A DNA stretch of 59,341 nt from an uncultured Nitrosomonas sp. (GTDB lineage: Bacteria; Pseudomonadota; Gammaproteobacteria; Burkholderiales; Nitrosomonadaceae): the NCBI GenBank assembly GCA_949281375.1, contig CASDLT010000020.1:1-59341 (forward strand), written 5' to 3'. This document shows, one piece after another, positions 9,529 through 17,917 of the stretch. Within the stretch, counting starts at the first letter, position 1. Each line of letters starts with the position of its first letter. The notes beneath the pieces are model-generated. The model ran no database searches and had not been told where the DNA came from. It worked only from the letters and a program-made list of their open reading frames with translations. A program made the translations under genes and the position numbers.

Positions 9529-10575
9529 TCAGCCAGCCTTGTCAGCTTTTCGTGCAACGATGGTAAGACACCATGAAATGGGCCAGATGACACCGTGCGC
9601 GGGGTCATTTTCATGATATATCTTGATGCCGCCATCAAATCCGCTGGCTTCGAGCATTCGGGTCAGACTGGATTCCGAGAACATACGCATGAACAAAGTG
9701 AATCCATCACCGCCGTGAAAAACCAAATTATCGTAAACCTGTTCCGTGCCATTTTTAGTGCGATTATATAAAAACGTTTTACCACCGGTGGTGATGAAGC
9801 GGTATTCGTGCAGATCGGGATAGAATTCTTCATGTTCGCCATCGGGTTTGTAAGGTACGGTCAATACTAGGAATCCTCCTGGCTTAAGCATATTGGCCAT
9901 ATTGGTAAATGCTTTATCGACATCTGACGGGACATGTTCCATGACATCGCTGGAGATCAGGAAATCGTATTGCCCAAATTCGGATTCTGGAACATTCAGA
10001 ATGTCGAGCCTGGGTTTCTGATGATAAAAGGTGTTCTGATAGGCAAACAGCTTAGCCAGCGGCTTCGCATACCCTTCCCAGTCACTCATACCGGCACCCC
10101 GGATGGATTTTCTGACCGGCGCCGTTGGCAATGTGAGGCTTTCGCCATAGATTTCCGAGGTCAATGCCTGGATTACTGAACGTAGACGCAGACTCGATCC
10201 GCAATGAATGCAGGAGTTAGCCTCACGATCCGTGACGAGGTTGCGTGCGATATCGGTATTGATGCCATCACAGATATTGCAGCGAAATGTCACGTACTGT
10301 TCCTCGTTAAGCTGAGGAGCTTGCGGCGGCAGAGGCGGGTCGAACTGCTCCAACTCGAAGCGGTAATTGGGTGAGGTTTCGGTGACGCGCAAAACGGCAC
10401 GGTGTGTGGTGCCATTGGGTTTGATCAGCACTTCCGGCAGATGCAGACGATCCATTTCAAACCAGCTTTGTCGGTTGTTGCCGGATGACGGAAGCGAGGT
10501 ATTCGATCCGATGAACTGATGTTGTTGTGATTTTCCCGTCATCAATCGCAAGGCTCGTTTGAACAAATTTTTCAT
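9529..10575 (-). CDS. Class I SAM-dependent methyltransferase with N-terminal zinc ribbon
   Basis: A 348-residue protein. The C-terminal half is a Methyltransf_11-type fold: ISSDVMEHVPSDVDKAFTNMANMLKPGGFLVLTVPY contains the acidic and post-motif signatures. The usual glycine-rich motif I is weak, with only GAGMSDWEGYAKPL visible upstream. Before it lie two Cys pairs (C99/C102 and C122/C125, in CNIC and CIHC) that look like a treble-clef or zinc-ribbon knuckle. Similar proteins often occur near glycosyltransferases and methylate sugars, but the substrate is unknown here. It is monocistronic between pyrE (convergent) and the mepK/ldtD pair. Confidence 0.75.
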   Translation of the reverse strand: MKNLFKRALRLMTGKSQQHQFIGSNTSLPSSGNNRQSWFEMDRLHLPEVLIKPNGTTHRAVLRVTETSPNYRFELEQFDPPLPPQAPQLNEEQYVTFRCNICDGINTDIARNLVTDREANSCIHCGSSLRLRSVIQALTSEIYGESLTLPTAPVRKSIRGAGMSDWEGYAKPLAKLFAYQNTFYHQKPRLDILNVPESEFGQYDFLISSDVMEHVPSDVDKAFTNMANMLKPGGFLVLTVPYKPDGEHEEFYPDLHEYRFITTGGKTFLYNRTKNGTEQVYDNLVFHGGDGFTLFMRMFSESSLTRMLEASGFDGGIKIYHENDPAHGVIWPISWCLTIVARKADKAG

Positions 10576-10842
10576 CGTTGGTATTGTTATCCGCGAAGTT
10601 AATCAAAAGAAATTTTTTTAATAATGGGCAGGTGAGGATGGGTGTACCCAAAATGCCGTGTGTTTCATTTCCATTCCCCGAGAGGTTTCACGCAGGGGTG
10701 TGAGTTAATCGCACAATCGTCACGCCAACATCAATGATATCGGCTAACCAGAGAGCCTCATTCCCCAGTAACAGATATTTTGTGAGGCAAGCGTAAACCC
10801 ATCACAAGCAACGCACAAATAATCTTTATTTTTAGAGATCCA

Positions 10843-10866
10843 AACAAAAAGAACGCGGCTTGCCGC
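10843..10866 (-). terminator. Rho-independent terminator after the mepK-like gene
   Basis: On the minus strand, immediately after the TAG stop at 10867, GCGGC-AA-GCCGC forms a tight GC hairpin (10855-10866). It is followed by GTTCTTTTTG, a short U-rich tract. Position and shape fit an intrinsic terminator for the ldtD-mepK operon. Confidence 0.7.
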
Positions 10867-11469
10867 CTATCCACCCCAGAAACGGAAGTTTCCGGTATCC
10901 AGATGAACAAAATTGGATGCGGGATAATAGCCAACTCCGCCTGCTTGCAATGACATGGCCACCGAGCGCAGGTCAGACAATCTCCGTCCAGGTAAGCGTA
11001 TGTCGATGGCTTTTCCGTGGGTATGCAAGCTATTTTTGGCAACGCCGCCACTTTGAGAAGCTAGTTGAGCGTTGGTGGTTGGAGAGCGATAGGCAGAAAT
11101 AACATGAAATTCGTGTTTGCTGCCCAATTTGTTCTGCATGAGGTATAACAGGTCGAATAAATCGGTGTCGATTGAGCATCGATCACCGGTGCGATGATCG
11201 CGCAATACATTGTTGATTTCCCGCAATGCGCCCGGGATATAGCGGCCATTCGCCCAATATACTTGCCGGATGCGTTCACCAGTATGTAGGTTGAGGAAGC
11301 TGAGTTTTTTTTCGAAGGGACGTTTGGTGATGGCAGCGTGGGCGGATACGGCGAGGGGGAGTGTCAATAACGTGCAGGCGCTTAATCCAGTTTTTAGAAA
11401 TCGCCGTCGGCTATGAGCTGGCTCAATTTTTGCGGGATGCGTTGAATTCAGCAATTTGTGTATCAGCAT
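10867..11469 (-). CDS. YcbK/MepK-type murein endopeptidase (DUF882, peptidase M15 fold)
   Basis: A 200-residue protein with a twin-arginine signal (RRRFLKTGLSACTLLTLPLAVSAHA), so exported by Tat. The mature domain has the DUF882 (M15A) zinc-peptidase signatures HVISAYRSPTTNAQL, SLHTHGKAIDIRLPG (His/Asp ligands) and FVHLDTGNFRFWGG (last His ligand). E. coli MepK cleaves mDap-mDap (3-3) crosslinks. The ATG at 11469 has a CTGGAGA Shine-Dalgarno about eight bases upstream. An upstream in-frame start at 11514 would overlap ldtD and lacks a ribosome site. It follows ldtD, which makes the same 3-3 crosslinks, so maker and cutter of one bond share an operon. Confidence 0.9.
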   Translation of the reverse strand: MLIHKLLNSTHPAKIEPAHSRRRFLKTGLSACTLLTLPLAVSAHAAITKRPFEKKLSFLNLHTGERIRQVYWANGRYIPGALREINNVLRDHRTGDRCSIDTDLFDLLYLMQNKLGSKHEFHVISAYRSPTTNAQLASQSGGVAKNSLHTHGKAIDIRLPGRRLSDLRSVAMSLQAGGVGYYPASNFVHLDTGNFRFWGG

Positions 11470-11507
11470 CGTCGATTTTCTCCAGAAGATTTTGTAGGTG
11501 GGTGTGA

Positions 11508-13196
11508 TTACCAACCGGCGTATTGCAATGCCCGTAAATCACGGCCATAAATATCGGGCGAAAAATGTACTTTCTCGTGCTCGTCGACCCAAGCCGTAAT
11601 ATATACCAAGAAAATGGGCAATGGTCTACGTAAATGAATGGTTTTTGTTGTGCCGCTATCGAATTGTTCTAAAAAATCATCCGACAAAGTCGGTTCTTCC
11701 AGCGCAAAAGCGGCAAGTTCAAGTGGTTTTTCCAAACGGATACAGCCTGAACTAAAAGTGCGAATATCTTTCTGGAACAGTGACTTGGATGGAGTGTCGT
11801 GCAAGTAGATATCGAACGAATTGGGAAACATGAATTTGATTCTGCCTAACGCGTTATGCGCACCGGGTTCCTGGCGCAGCACATAGGGGAATCCTTTTTT
11901 AATCGCGTTCCAATTGATCGTGCTCGGGTCGATGGTTTCGTTGCGGTTATGATTGGAAAAGATTTTGTAATTACCCGAGGTAAAAAAAGAAGGATCCTTC
12001 TGTTGTTTCGGTAGTAGATCCTTGGTCGCGATGCTACTGGGTACATTCCAGTGTGGATTCAATACCACGTGCGAGAGCGTGCCCTTGAAACTGGGGGTTG
12101 AACGGTAATCCCGGCCAACAATGATGCGCATACTGAGCGCATGTTCATTCTGTTCCACAGCCATGAGCCGGAATCCACTGGTATTCACCATCAGATAGCG
12201 CTTTCCCAGATTTCTCGGAAGCCATCGCAGGCGTTCCATGGCGATGCGAAGTTGACGAATTTTCCATGCCAATGGAATATTCAGCGCGCGAAGGGTATTC
12301 TTGCCAATAATGCCATCGGCATTCAAGCCGTGCTGCGTTTGGAACGCTTTGATTGCTGTAACTAATTCGTCATCATAGTGCTGACTGACTTGCGACGAAA
12401 GCTGGAATTCGGCAATGCCATCGATGGAATAAGCCTGCGTAATGCGTTGACGGATCAGCGGAATGACGCTATCCGACATAGAGGGACGAATGGATGGAGT
12501 TGGCGGAATATGAACCCACGCGGGGTGATCGACAATGTGTTGCCCATAGCGTGTCAATGTCTGCTTTAGCCGTTGATAGCTGGGATTTTGTGGTGATACG
12601 TTCTGCAATGATTGCTGCAAAGTATCTGATTTGATCGCTTCGAGCAGAAAAGCTACCGCATCAAATTCGGGTTGAGCAATGTACCAATCAGGATCGGCAG
12701 CCGTTGCAGAAAAGCGTCCGCGCGACAGATCCTTTGCCAACGTTAAGATGGCGTGCGATGTACGTAATTCTAACTCGGCAGCAATCGATGGCGAATAGGG
12801 TAATTGCTCCCGAAGATCGCGTAACTGTTGCAGTTGATAATCATGGTTGTCCAGGCCTTCAGCGTCAGCCGTTGCAATGAAGTCCAACGCGGTTTCAAGG
12901 GCTGGTGATCCCCCTTTGGTCGTCAACCAGATCGGCTGATAGTGTCGCGCGGCATATAATCGTTGTAAATCCTGTTCCGCAGATTTGGATTTTTTAATGA
13001 TCAGGGATGAAGCAGAGAGCTGCTGTTTGATCTCTTTCGGTTCCAGAATTACGGCAAGAGACTGGGAAGGATAGCTCAGAAAATACAGGCAGCCCAGCAA
13101 CTGAAAAATTGATATGAACAATGTGGACTGACAGTTCGTCACGGCGCAGATCCTTGCTATAACGGGTTTCATTCGGAAAGTGACGGATTCTATCAT
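11508..13196 (-). CDS. ldtD: Murein L,D-transpeptidase (YcbB/LdtD family)
   Basis: Makes 3-3 crosslinks in peptidoglycan. The protein of 562 residues starts with an N-terminal hydrophobic segment (about 22-45) acting as signal or anchor. A scaffold region and a PG_binding_1 domain (ELVTAIKAFQTQHGLNADGIIGKNTLRAL) follow. The YkuD catalytic domain has LMVNTSGFRL, FPNSFDIYLHDTPSKSLF and SSGCIRLEKP, with the catalytic cysteine near residue 482. Length is close to E. coli YcbB (615). The ATG at 13196 is preferred over the TTG one codon upstream; MKPVIARICAV eight codons later is another possible start. It is cotranscribed with the downstream mepK-like gene and divergent from apeB. Confidence 0.92.
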   Translation of the reverse strand: MIESVTFRMKPVIARICAVTNCQSTLFISIFQLLGCLYFLSYPSQSLAVILEPKEIKQQLSASSLIIKKSKSAEQDLQRLYAARHYQPIWLTTKGGSPALETALDFIATADAEGLDNHDYQLQQLRDLREQLPYSPSIAAELELRTSHAILTLAKDLSRGRFSATAADPDWYIAQPEFDAVAFLLEAIKSDTLQQSLQNVSPQNPSYQRLKQTLTRYGQHIVDHPAWVHIPPTPSIRPSMSDSVIPLIRQRITQAYSIDGIAEFQLSSQVSQHYDDELVTAIKAFQTQHGLNADGIIGKNTLRALNIPLAWKIRQLRIAMERLRWLPRNLGKRYLMVNTSGFRLMAVEQNEHALSMRIIVGRDYRSTPSFKGTLSHVVLNPHWNVPSSIATKDLLPKQQKDPSFFTSGNYKIFSNHNRNETIDPSTINWNAIKKGFPYVLRQEPGAHNALGRIKFMFPNSFDIYLHDTPSKSLFQKDIRTFSSGCIRLEKPLELAAFALEEPTLSDDFLEQFDSGTTKTIHLRRPLPIFLVYITAWVDEHEKVHFSPDIYGRDLRALQYAGW

Positions 13197-13310
13197 CAAT
13201 GCTTCATGTTGCTGTATGTGCCTAAAAGCCCGAATTACCGGCTATTTCTCAACTTGTTGTGTCGTTTGTCAAAAGGATTGAAAAATATGCTGATCTCACC
13301 CCCGGGACAT

Positions 13311-13339
13311 TTGACTAGCTGCTCAAGTTTACGTATATT
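13311..13339 (+). promoter_or_regulatory. Sigma-70-type promoter of apeB
   Basis: TTGACT at 13311-13316 and TATATT at 13334-13339 are separated by exactly 17 bases, a near-consensus housekeeping promoter. It points at the aminopeptidase gene whose ATG lies 55 bases further on. It was found by eye in the gap between divergent ldtD and apeB. Confidence 0.7.
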
Positions 13340-13393
13340 TCTCGCGAGCTTGATAATGATATTCACAAAATCATTGAATCGAATAGGTGAATC

Positions 13394-14695
13394 ATGGTAG
13401 CCCAACATTGTGTGCAGCATCTTATCGATTTCATTGATGGCAGTCCTAGTCCATGGCACGCTGTAGCCTCGATCGAATCGGTTCTCAAGGCCGTTCAGTT
13501 TGTGCAACTAGACGAATCCGCAAAATGGCAGTTGCATGCAGGCGGGCGGTATTACGTCATTCGTGACGATTCCTCGATTGTGCTGTTCGTGCTCGGAAAC
13601 AAAGTGCCAACAGAGTCGGGTTTTAAAATCGTCGGAGCGCATACCGATTCTCCGGGCTTACGAATCCGACCAAACGGCGCAACATCTAGCGATGGTTTTG
13701 CCCGGCTTGGAGTCGAGATTTATGGCGGTCCCATCTTGGCGACGTTCGCAGATCGTGATTTGAGCGTGGCAGGCCGGATTAGCTTTAACAGCAATGAGCA
13801 GATTTTGCACAAGCTTGTGCGTTTCGATCAGCCATTGCTCAGATTGCCCAATCTGGCGATTCACATGAATAGAGGCGTCAATGAGGATGGCCTGAAATTC
13901 CACAAACAAAATGAACTTCCGCTGCTGTGGGGACAATTAGCTGAAAGCCAGTTGCCACAGCCTTATTGGAGAGAGTTGCTCGAGAACGCGGCAGGAGTGG
14001 AATTCAATCAGCTCGCATCCTGGGACTTGGCCATTTTTGATACTCAAAAAGGAGCCTTCTGGGGAGCAAACAACGAATTCTATGCAGATAGTCAGATCGA
14101 CAATTTAGCTTCTTGCCATGCTGGACTGAGAGCTTTGCTGGATGAGGATGTCATGCAGCATGCGGAGAGTACGCTCGTGTGTGCTTTTTTCGATCATGAA
14201 GAAATCGGCAGTGAAAGTCATATCGGTGCTGCTGGCAGTTTTCTGACTGATGTATTGCAGCGCATCAGTATCGCATTGTTGCTCGATCGAGAAGATACTG
14301 CTCGGGCGCTGGCCCGAAGTTTTCTGATCAGCACTGATATGGCACATGCCTATCACCCTAATTTTCCTTCAGCGTATGATGCTGATCATCGTGTATTTAT
14401 CAATAAAGGTCCAGTCATTAAGTCAAATGCTAACCGCCGTTATAGCTCGGAAAGCGTTTCCAGCGCTCATTTCATGCGATGGTGCGAAGAAGCGGAAGTA
14501 CCTTACCAGCGATACACCCACAGGAGTGATTTGCCCTGTGGCAGTACCATTGGCCCTATAGCATCGGCAAATCTGGGAGTGCGCAGCGTAGATGTCGGTT
14601 GCCCGATGTGGGCGATGCACAGTATCCGTGAAAGTGCTGGCGTGCAAGATCATGAGTATTTGATCAAGGTTCTGAAACAGTTTTTTTTGAATTAG
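13394..14695 (+). CDS. apeB: M18-family aspartyl-type aminopeptidase
   Basis: A 433-residue cytosolic, zinc-dependent aminopeptidase. Metal-ligand motifs are GAHTDSPGLRI (His 83), the central DSQIDNLASCHAGLRAL region (bridging Asp), FFDHEEIGSES (catalytic Glu pair) and STDMAHAYHPNF, with a C-terminal CGSTIGPIASANLGVRSVDVG block that is highly typical of M18. Length equals bacterial ApeB. M18 enzymes remove N-terminal acidic or neutral residues from peptides; the exact specificity cannot be read from sequence. It is a single gene with its own promoter candidate at 13311-13339. Confidence 0.94.
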   Translation: MVAQHCVQHLIDFIDGSPSPWHAVASIESVLKAVQFVQLDESAKWQLHAGGRYYVIRDDSSIVLFVLGNKVPTESGFKIVGAHTDSPGLRIRPNGATSSDGFARLGVEIYGGPILATFADRDLSVAGRISFNSNEQILHKLVRFDQPLLRLPNLAIHMNRGVNEDGLKFHKQNELPLLWGQLAESQLPQPYWRELLENAAGVEFNQLASWDLAIFDTQKGAFWGANNEFYADSQIDNLASCHAGLRALLDEDVMQHAESTLVCAFFDHEEIGSESHIGAAGSFLTDVLQRISIALLLDREDTARALARSFLISTDMAHAYHPNFPSAYDADHRVFINKGPVIKSNANRRYSSESVSSAHFMRWCEEAEVPYQRYTHRSDLPCGSTIGPIASANLGVRSVDVGCPMWAMHSIRESAGVQDHEYLIKVLKQFFLN

Positions 14696-14805
14696 GTCGC
14701 TTAATCCCTTTACAACAAGTTTTTCTGGACAGATTTCGATATAACTATAAGCTTCATAAATTTATCGATTTATGATCTTATTGAATATTTGGTTATTATT
14801 TATTT

Positions 14806-15660
14806 ATGAATATTCTTACTTATGACATCGAGGATTGGTTTCATTTGCTCGATATTGATTCAACGGCGACTGAAGCGCAGTGGGGAAATTTTAAACCTCG
14901 GATTCATGCCAATGTTGAACGTTTGCTAGAATTGACAATGCGGCATCAGCATCCTGCAACCTTCTTTTGTTTGGGATGGATAGCTCAACGTTATCCAGAG
15001 ATTATCCGTCAGATCGATGAATTGGGTTTCGAGGTGGCGTCCCACTCTCACATGCATCAATTGGTGTATCAGCAAACACCTCAGCAGTTTCTGGAAGATT
15101 TGAAACGTTCAATTTATACCCTTGAGGACATTATCGGAAAGAAAATCAAAACCTACCGCGCCCCTGGTTTCTCACTCACCAGAGGTAATGCGTGGGCTGT
15201 TGAAGCTCTTCTCGAATGTGGCATCGAAAGGGATAGCTCCATTTTTCCAACTGAAAGAGGACATGGAGGTTACGATAATTTCGGACGAGCTGAACCAACT
15301 CTGTTAAGTTGCTCAACCGGCAAGATCAAGGAGTTCCCAATCAATCTGGGAAAAATTCTAGGCAAAACATTCGTCTTCTCAGGAGGCGGATATTTCAGGC
15401 TTATGCCTTATTCCGTCATTCAAAATTTGACGGAACGAACTGATTATGTAATGACTTATTTTCATCCTCGCGATTTTGATTCTGAACAGCCTGTGCTCGA
15501 TTTGCCGCTTATGCGGAAATTCAAGTCCTATGTTGGCTTGAAAGGTGCTTATAAGAAACTGGATCAGTGGCTGGGCCAGAATCAATTCATCGATATCGAC
15601 ACTGCAGACAAGCTTGTGAACTGGAATAACGCTCAATGCGTTGAAATGTCTTCTTGCTGA
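14806..15660 (+). CDS. XrtA-system-type polysaccharide deacetylase
   Basis: A 284-residue NodB-fold carbohydrate deacetylase. The start MNILTYDIEDWFH, the ATFFCLGWIA strand, the zinc motif SHSHMHQL, the YRAPGFSLT loop and the C-terminal YFHPRDFD with a DUF3473-like tail identify the subgroup found with exosortase and EPS gene sets. It probably removes N-acetyl groups from a cell-surface polymer or its lipid-linked precursor. There is no signal peptide, as is usual for this subgroup. It stands 111 bases after apeB and well upstream of the main eps block, beside the WecA-like gene, suggesting an outlying piece of the same polysaccharide system. Confidence 0.88.
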   Translation: MNILTYDIEDWFHLLDIDSTATEAQWGNFKPRIHANVERLLELTMRHQHPATFFCLGWIAQRYPEIIRQIDELGFEVASHSHMHQLVYQQTPQQFLEDLKRSIYTLEDIIGKKIKTYRAPGFSLTRGNAWAVEALLECGIERDSSIFPTERGHGGYDNFGRAEPTLLSCSTGKIKEFPINLGKILGKTFVFSGGGYFRLMPYSVIQNLTERTDYVMTYFHPRDFDSEQPVLDLPLMRKFKSYVGLKGAYKKLDQWLGQNQFIDIDTADKLVNWNNAQCVEMSSC

Positions 15661-16173
15661 ACAGAGAATAACGAAACTCCCTGGAAATTATTTGTAATCT
15701 CACATCAAAATTTTTCTTTGAATGATTAAAGTGAAATTAGTTTTATCAATGAATCTCTGTTTTAAGTGGAAATGTGATTGCTAATTCTTTTCTGGCGAAA
15801 ATATTTTCCTTAATTCAGGTGGGTTATCGTAAATGAGCATGTTGATGCTCTTTCCAGTATGACCTTCGTGCAAATGACGTATTACCAGAAAGTTTTGAGA
15901 TTCATGCTTCAACCGAAGATAAAACAATTTACTGATTTTATGAATTATTATTGAACCATGAGCTTGATGAATCATTCGGGGTGCAGATGGAATGAACGTG
16001 GTTTTAACGCTTCGATAAATGCATAGATGCTTTGAAGATGTTGCTGATATAAGACTGTATACATGAATTGCAAAAATTGAATTTCAAGTAAATCAGTCCA
16101 AGAGAGGCAGCATGTGGATGTTCAAATCGCTTAGTTTCCCTTTTGCAGAGTTCTTTATTTGCTGAAATTATCT
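15661..16173. other. Long AT-rich gap upstream of the WecA-like gene
   Basis: About 510 bases hold no convincing gene. A minus-strand frame at 15781-15975 could encode 64 residues, but it has no recognisable motif and no good ribosome site. A sigma-54-like element lies at 15766-15782 and is listed separately. The length suggests a long leader or regulatory region for the downstream phosphoglycosyl transferase gene. Confidence 0.5.
15766..15782 (+). promoter_or_regulatory. Candidate sigma-54 (-24/-12) promoter
   Basis: The 17 bases GTGGAAATGTGATTGCT place GG and GC exactly ten bases apart, with a perfect TTGCT -12 element and a weaker -24 element (TGGAA instead of TGGCA). It faces the WecA-like gene about 390 bases downstream. 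RpoN control of PEP-CTERM/EPS loci by PrsR-type activators is known in related bacteria. The distance to the gene and the imperfect -24 box keep confidence low. Confidence 0.35.
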
Positions 16174-17844
16174 ATGAATCATATCTCTATTGAATTACTT
16201 GGGTTAATTTTCTGGATGACACTTTTTTTGTCAGCGTTGCTTATACCTGTTGCAACCAAATTAGCTCAAAAGGTAGGTGCAATGGATATTCCCAAGCATC
16301 GCAGCATGCATAAAGTACCAAAACCACGTTTAGGGGGGCTTGCGATATCGATTAGTCTTGTATCGGTCTGCATTTTTTTTCTTCCTCAGAACACTCCCAT
16401 CAGTGCTTTCATTATCGGGCTGCTCGTAATTGTAATCACTGGCGTTGTTGACGACATCAAACAAATTTCACCCATTCTAAAGCTCGTAGGGCAAATCCTG
16501 GCTGCATTTTTATTTGTATATTTGAGTGATCTGAGAGTCGAACAAGTCGGAGATATTTTTGGGCTGGGAGAAATTTATCTGAATGAAATATCGTTTGTTG
16601 CCACCGTATTTTTTTCAGTAGGCATGATTAATGCCCTCAATCTGGCCGATGGTCTCGATAGCTTGGCGGGAGGAATTTCTGCCATAGCATTGATATTTTT
16701 TGGATATTTTGCCTGGAATTCCGGTCAGACGTGGTTGGTGATTATTGCGGTATCGTTACTGGGAGCAATTTTTGGCTTTCTAAGATTCAACAGCTACCCC
16801 ACCCGGTCCTTCATGGGTGACAACGGCAGCATGATGCTCGGTTATGTGCTGGCAGTCATGTTCGTCAGTTTGAGTCATGGTTCAAATCTACCGCTGTCTT
16901 CACTGGCCATGATTGTTGCTTTGCCGTTGCTTGATACGCTCATCGTGATGGGACGGCGTATTTATAAGGGTCATAATCCATTCCACTCTGATCGAACCCA
17001 TTTACATCATTGCTTGATTGATCTGGGATTGCCTCATCCTGAAGCAGTAGCACTGATTTATTTGATGATGTTTTGTTTTGGATTACTGGCCATCTCAATC
17101 CAGAATGAGCCGGACTGGGTGATTTTTGCGAGCCTGATCGGTGTTGGTCTATTCATTTTTTCAAGTCTCTGGATCGCGCAAAGTGCTGGCATGCATTATA
17201 ACCATCTGAAAACTAACAAGCTCGATTCCATTAGGCAACTGGATGCACTGAAAAGTATCGCTTATGGATTCAAGGTTACTGCTCAGCCGATAGGAGGGCT
17301 CATTCTGGGGGCGTTGTTGTTGCCTGCGTTTTTTGCACCTCTTCTTTCATTGAGTAACGACAGAGTATTACTCCTATGTGCCATGTTAGTTTTATTGATT
17401 TTCCTGACTTTTCGCATTCGGCGTGCAGGCGATCTGAGCATAGTACATGGTATTCTGTTTTTATGTATTTTCTCGCTGTTATTTGTTTATAAACTCTCTT
17501 CGTTGATTTACCCATCCTGGCTTGGGGAATATATCAATATATTGTCCGTGGTAGCACTGGCATGGGTGGCTTTGAAATTGTTCTTCACTAAATATAGCCA
17601 GATCATTTTTGCGGCCGACTTTGAATTGCTGATCCTGCTGTGTTCCGGATTCATTGCTTACGTATTAATGGAGGATTTGCCCGCGTCATCGATTGTATTG
17701 CGGGCCATTCAACATGCTTTCTTATTGGCCATTCCATTTCTGTTAGTTATGAAAATCAATATTCACAACTATGGTCAAACTCGGAAGCTCTTATATCCAA
17801 TCATCTTTACTCTTGCGATTGTGTTGGCACGAGCTTCTGTTTGA
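16174..17844 (+). CDS. WecA/MraY-type undecaprenyl-phosphate sugar-1-phosphate transferase with membrane extension
   Basis: Initiates polysaccharide synthesis by moving a sugar-1-phosphate, probably GlcNAc-1-P, from a UDP-sugar to undecaprenyl phosphate at the inner membrane. Family motifs are KVPKPRLGGLAI, VVDDIKQISP, NLADGLDSLAGG, SFMGDNGSMMLGY and the loop HSDRTHLHHCLIDLGLP, equivalent to the HIHH region of WecA. The N-terminal ~330 residues cover the whole enzyme. About 220 further residues form another five to six hydrophobic helices with no recognised motif, so at 556 residues it is much longer than WecA (about 367). The ATG at 16174 is preferred; a TTG five codons earlier is possible. 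It follows the deacetylase on the same strand. Confidence 0.85.
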   Translation: MNHISIELLGLIFWMTLFLSALLIPVATKLAQKVGAMDIPKHRSMHKVPKPRLGGLAISISLVSVCIFFLPQNTPISAFIIGLLVIVITGVVDDIKQISPILKLVGQILAAFLFVYLSDLRVEQVGDIFGLGEIYLNEISFVATVFFSVGMINALNLADGLDSLAGGISAIALIFFGYFAWNSGQTWLVIIAVSLLGAIFGFLRFNSYPTRSFMGDNGSMMLGYVLAVMFVSLSHGSNLPLSSLAMIVALPLLDTLIVMGRRIYKGHNPFHSDRTHLHHCLIDLGLPHPEAVALIYLMMFCFGLLAISIQNEPDWVIFASLIGVGLFIFSSLWIAQSAGMHYNHLKTNKLDSIRQLDALKSIAYGFKVTAQPIGGLILGALLLPAFFAPLLSLSNDRVLLLCAMLVLLIFLTFRIRRAGDLSIVHGILFLCIFSLLFVYKLSSLIYPSWLGEYINILSVVALAWVALKLFFTKYSQIIFAADFELLILLCSGFIAYVLMEDLPASSIVLRAIQHAFLLAIPFLLVMKINIHNYGQTRKLLYPIIFTLAIVLARASV

Positions 17845-17917
17845 TACGACGAATCTTTTTTGCTGACAAGTCGTCCATGGCTGCAACGAGATTTACAGGA
17901 TGCGCCTCGAATCCTGG

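Noticed and set aside
15781..15975. 64-codon minus-strand frame in the gap before the WecA-like gene
   Set aside because: No recognisable motif, no good Shine-Dalgarno and AT-rich surroundings; kept only as a note in the intergenic entry.
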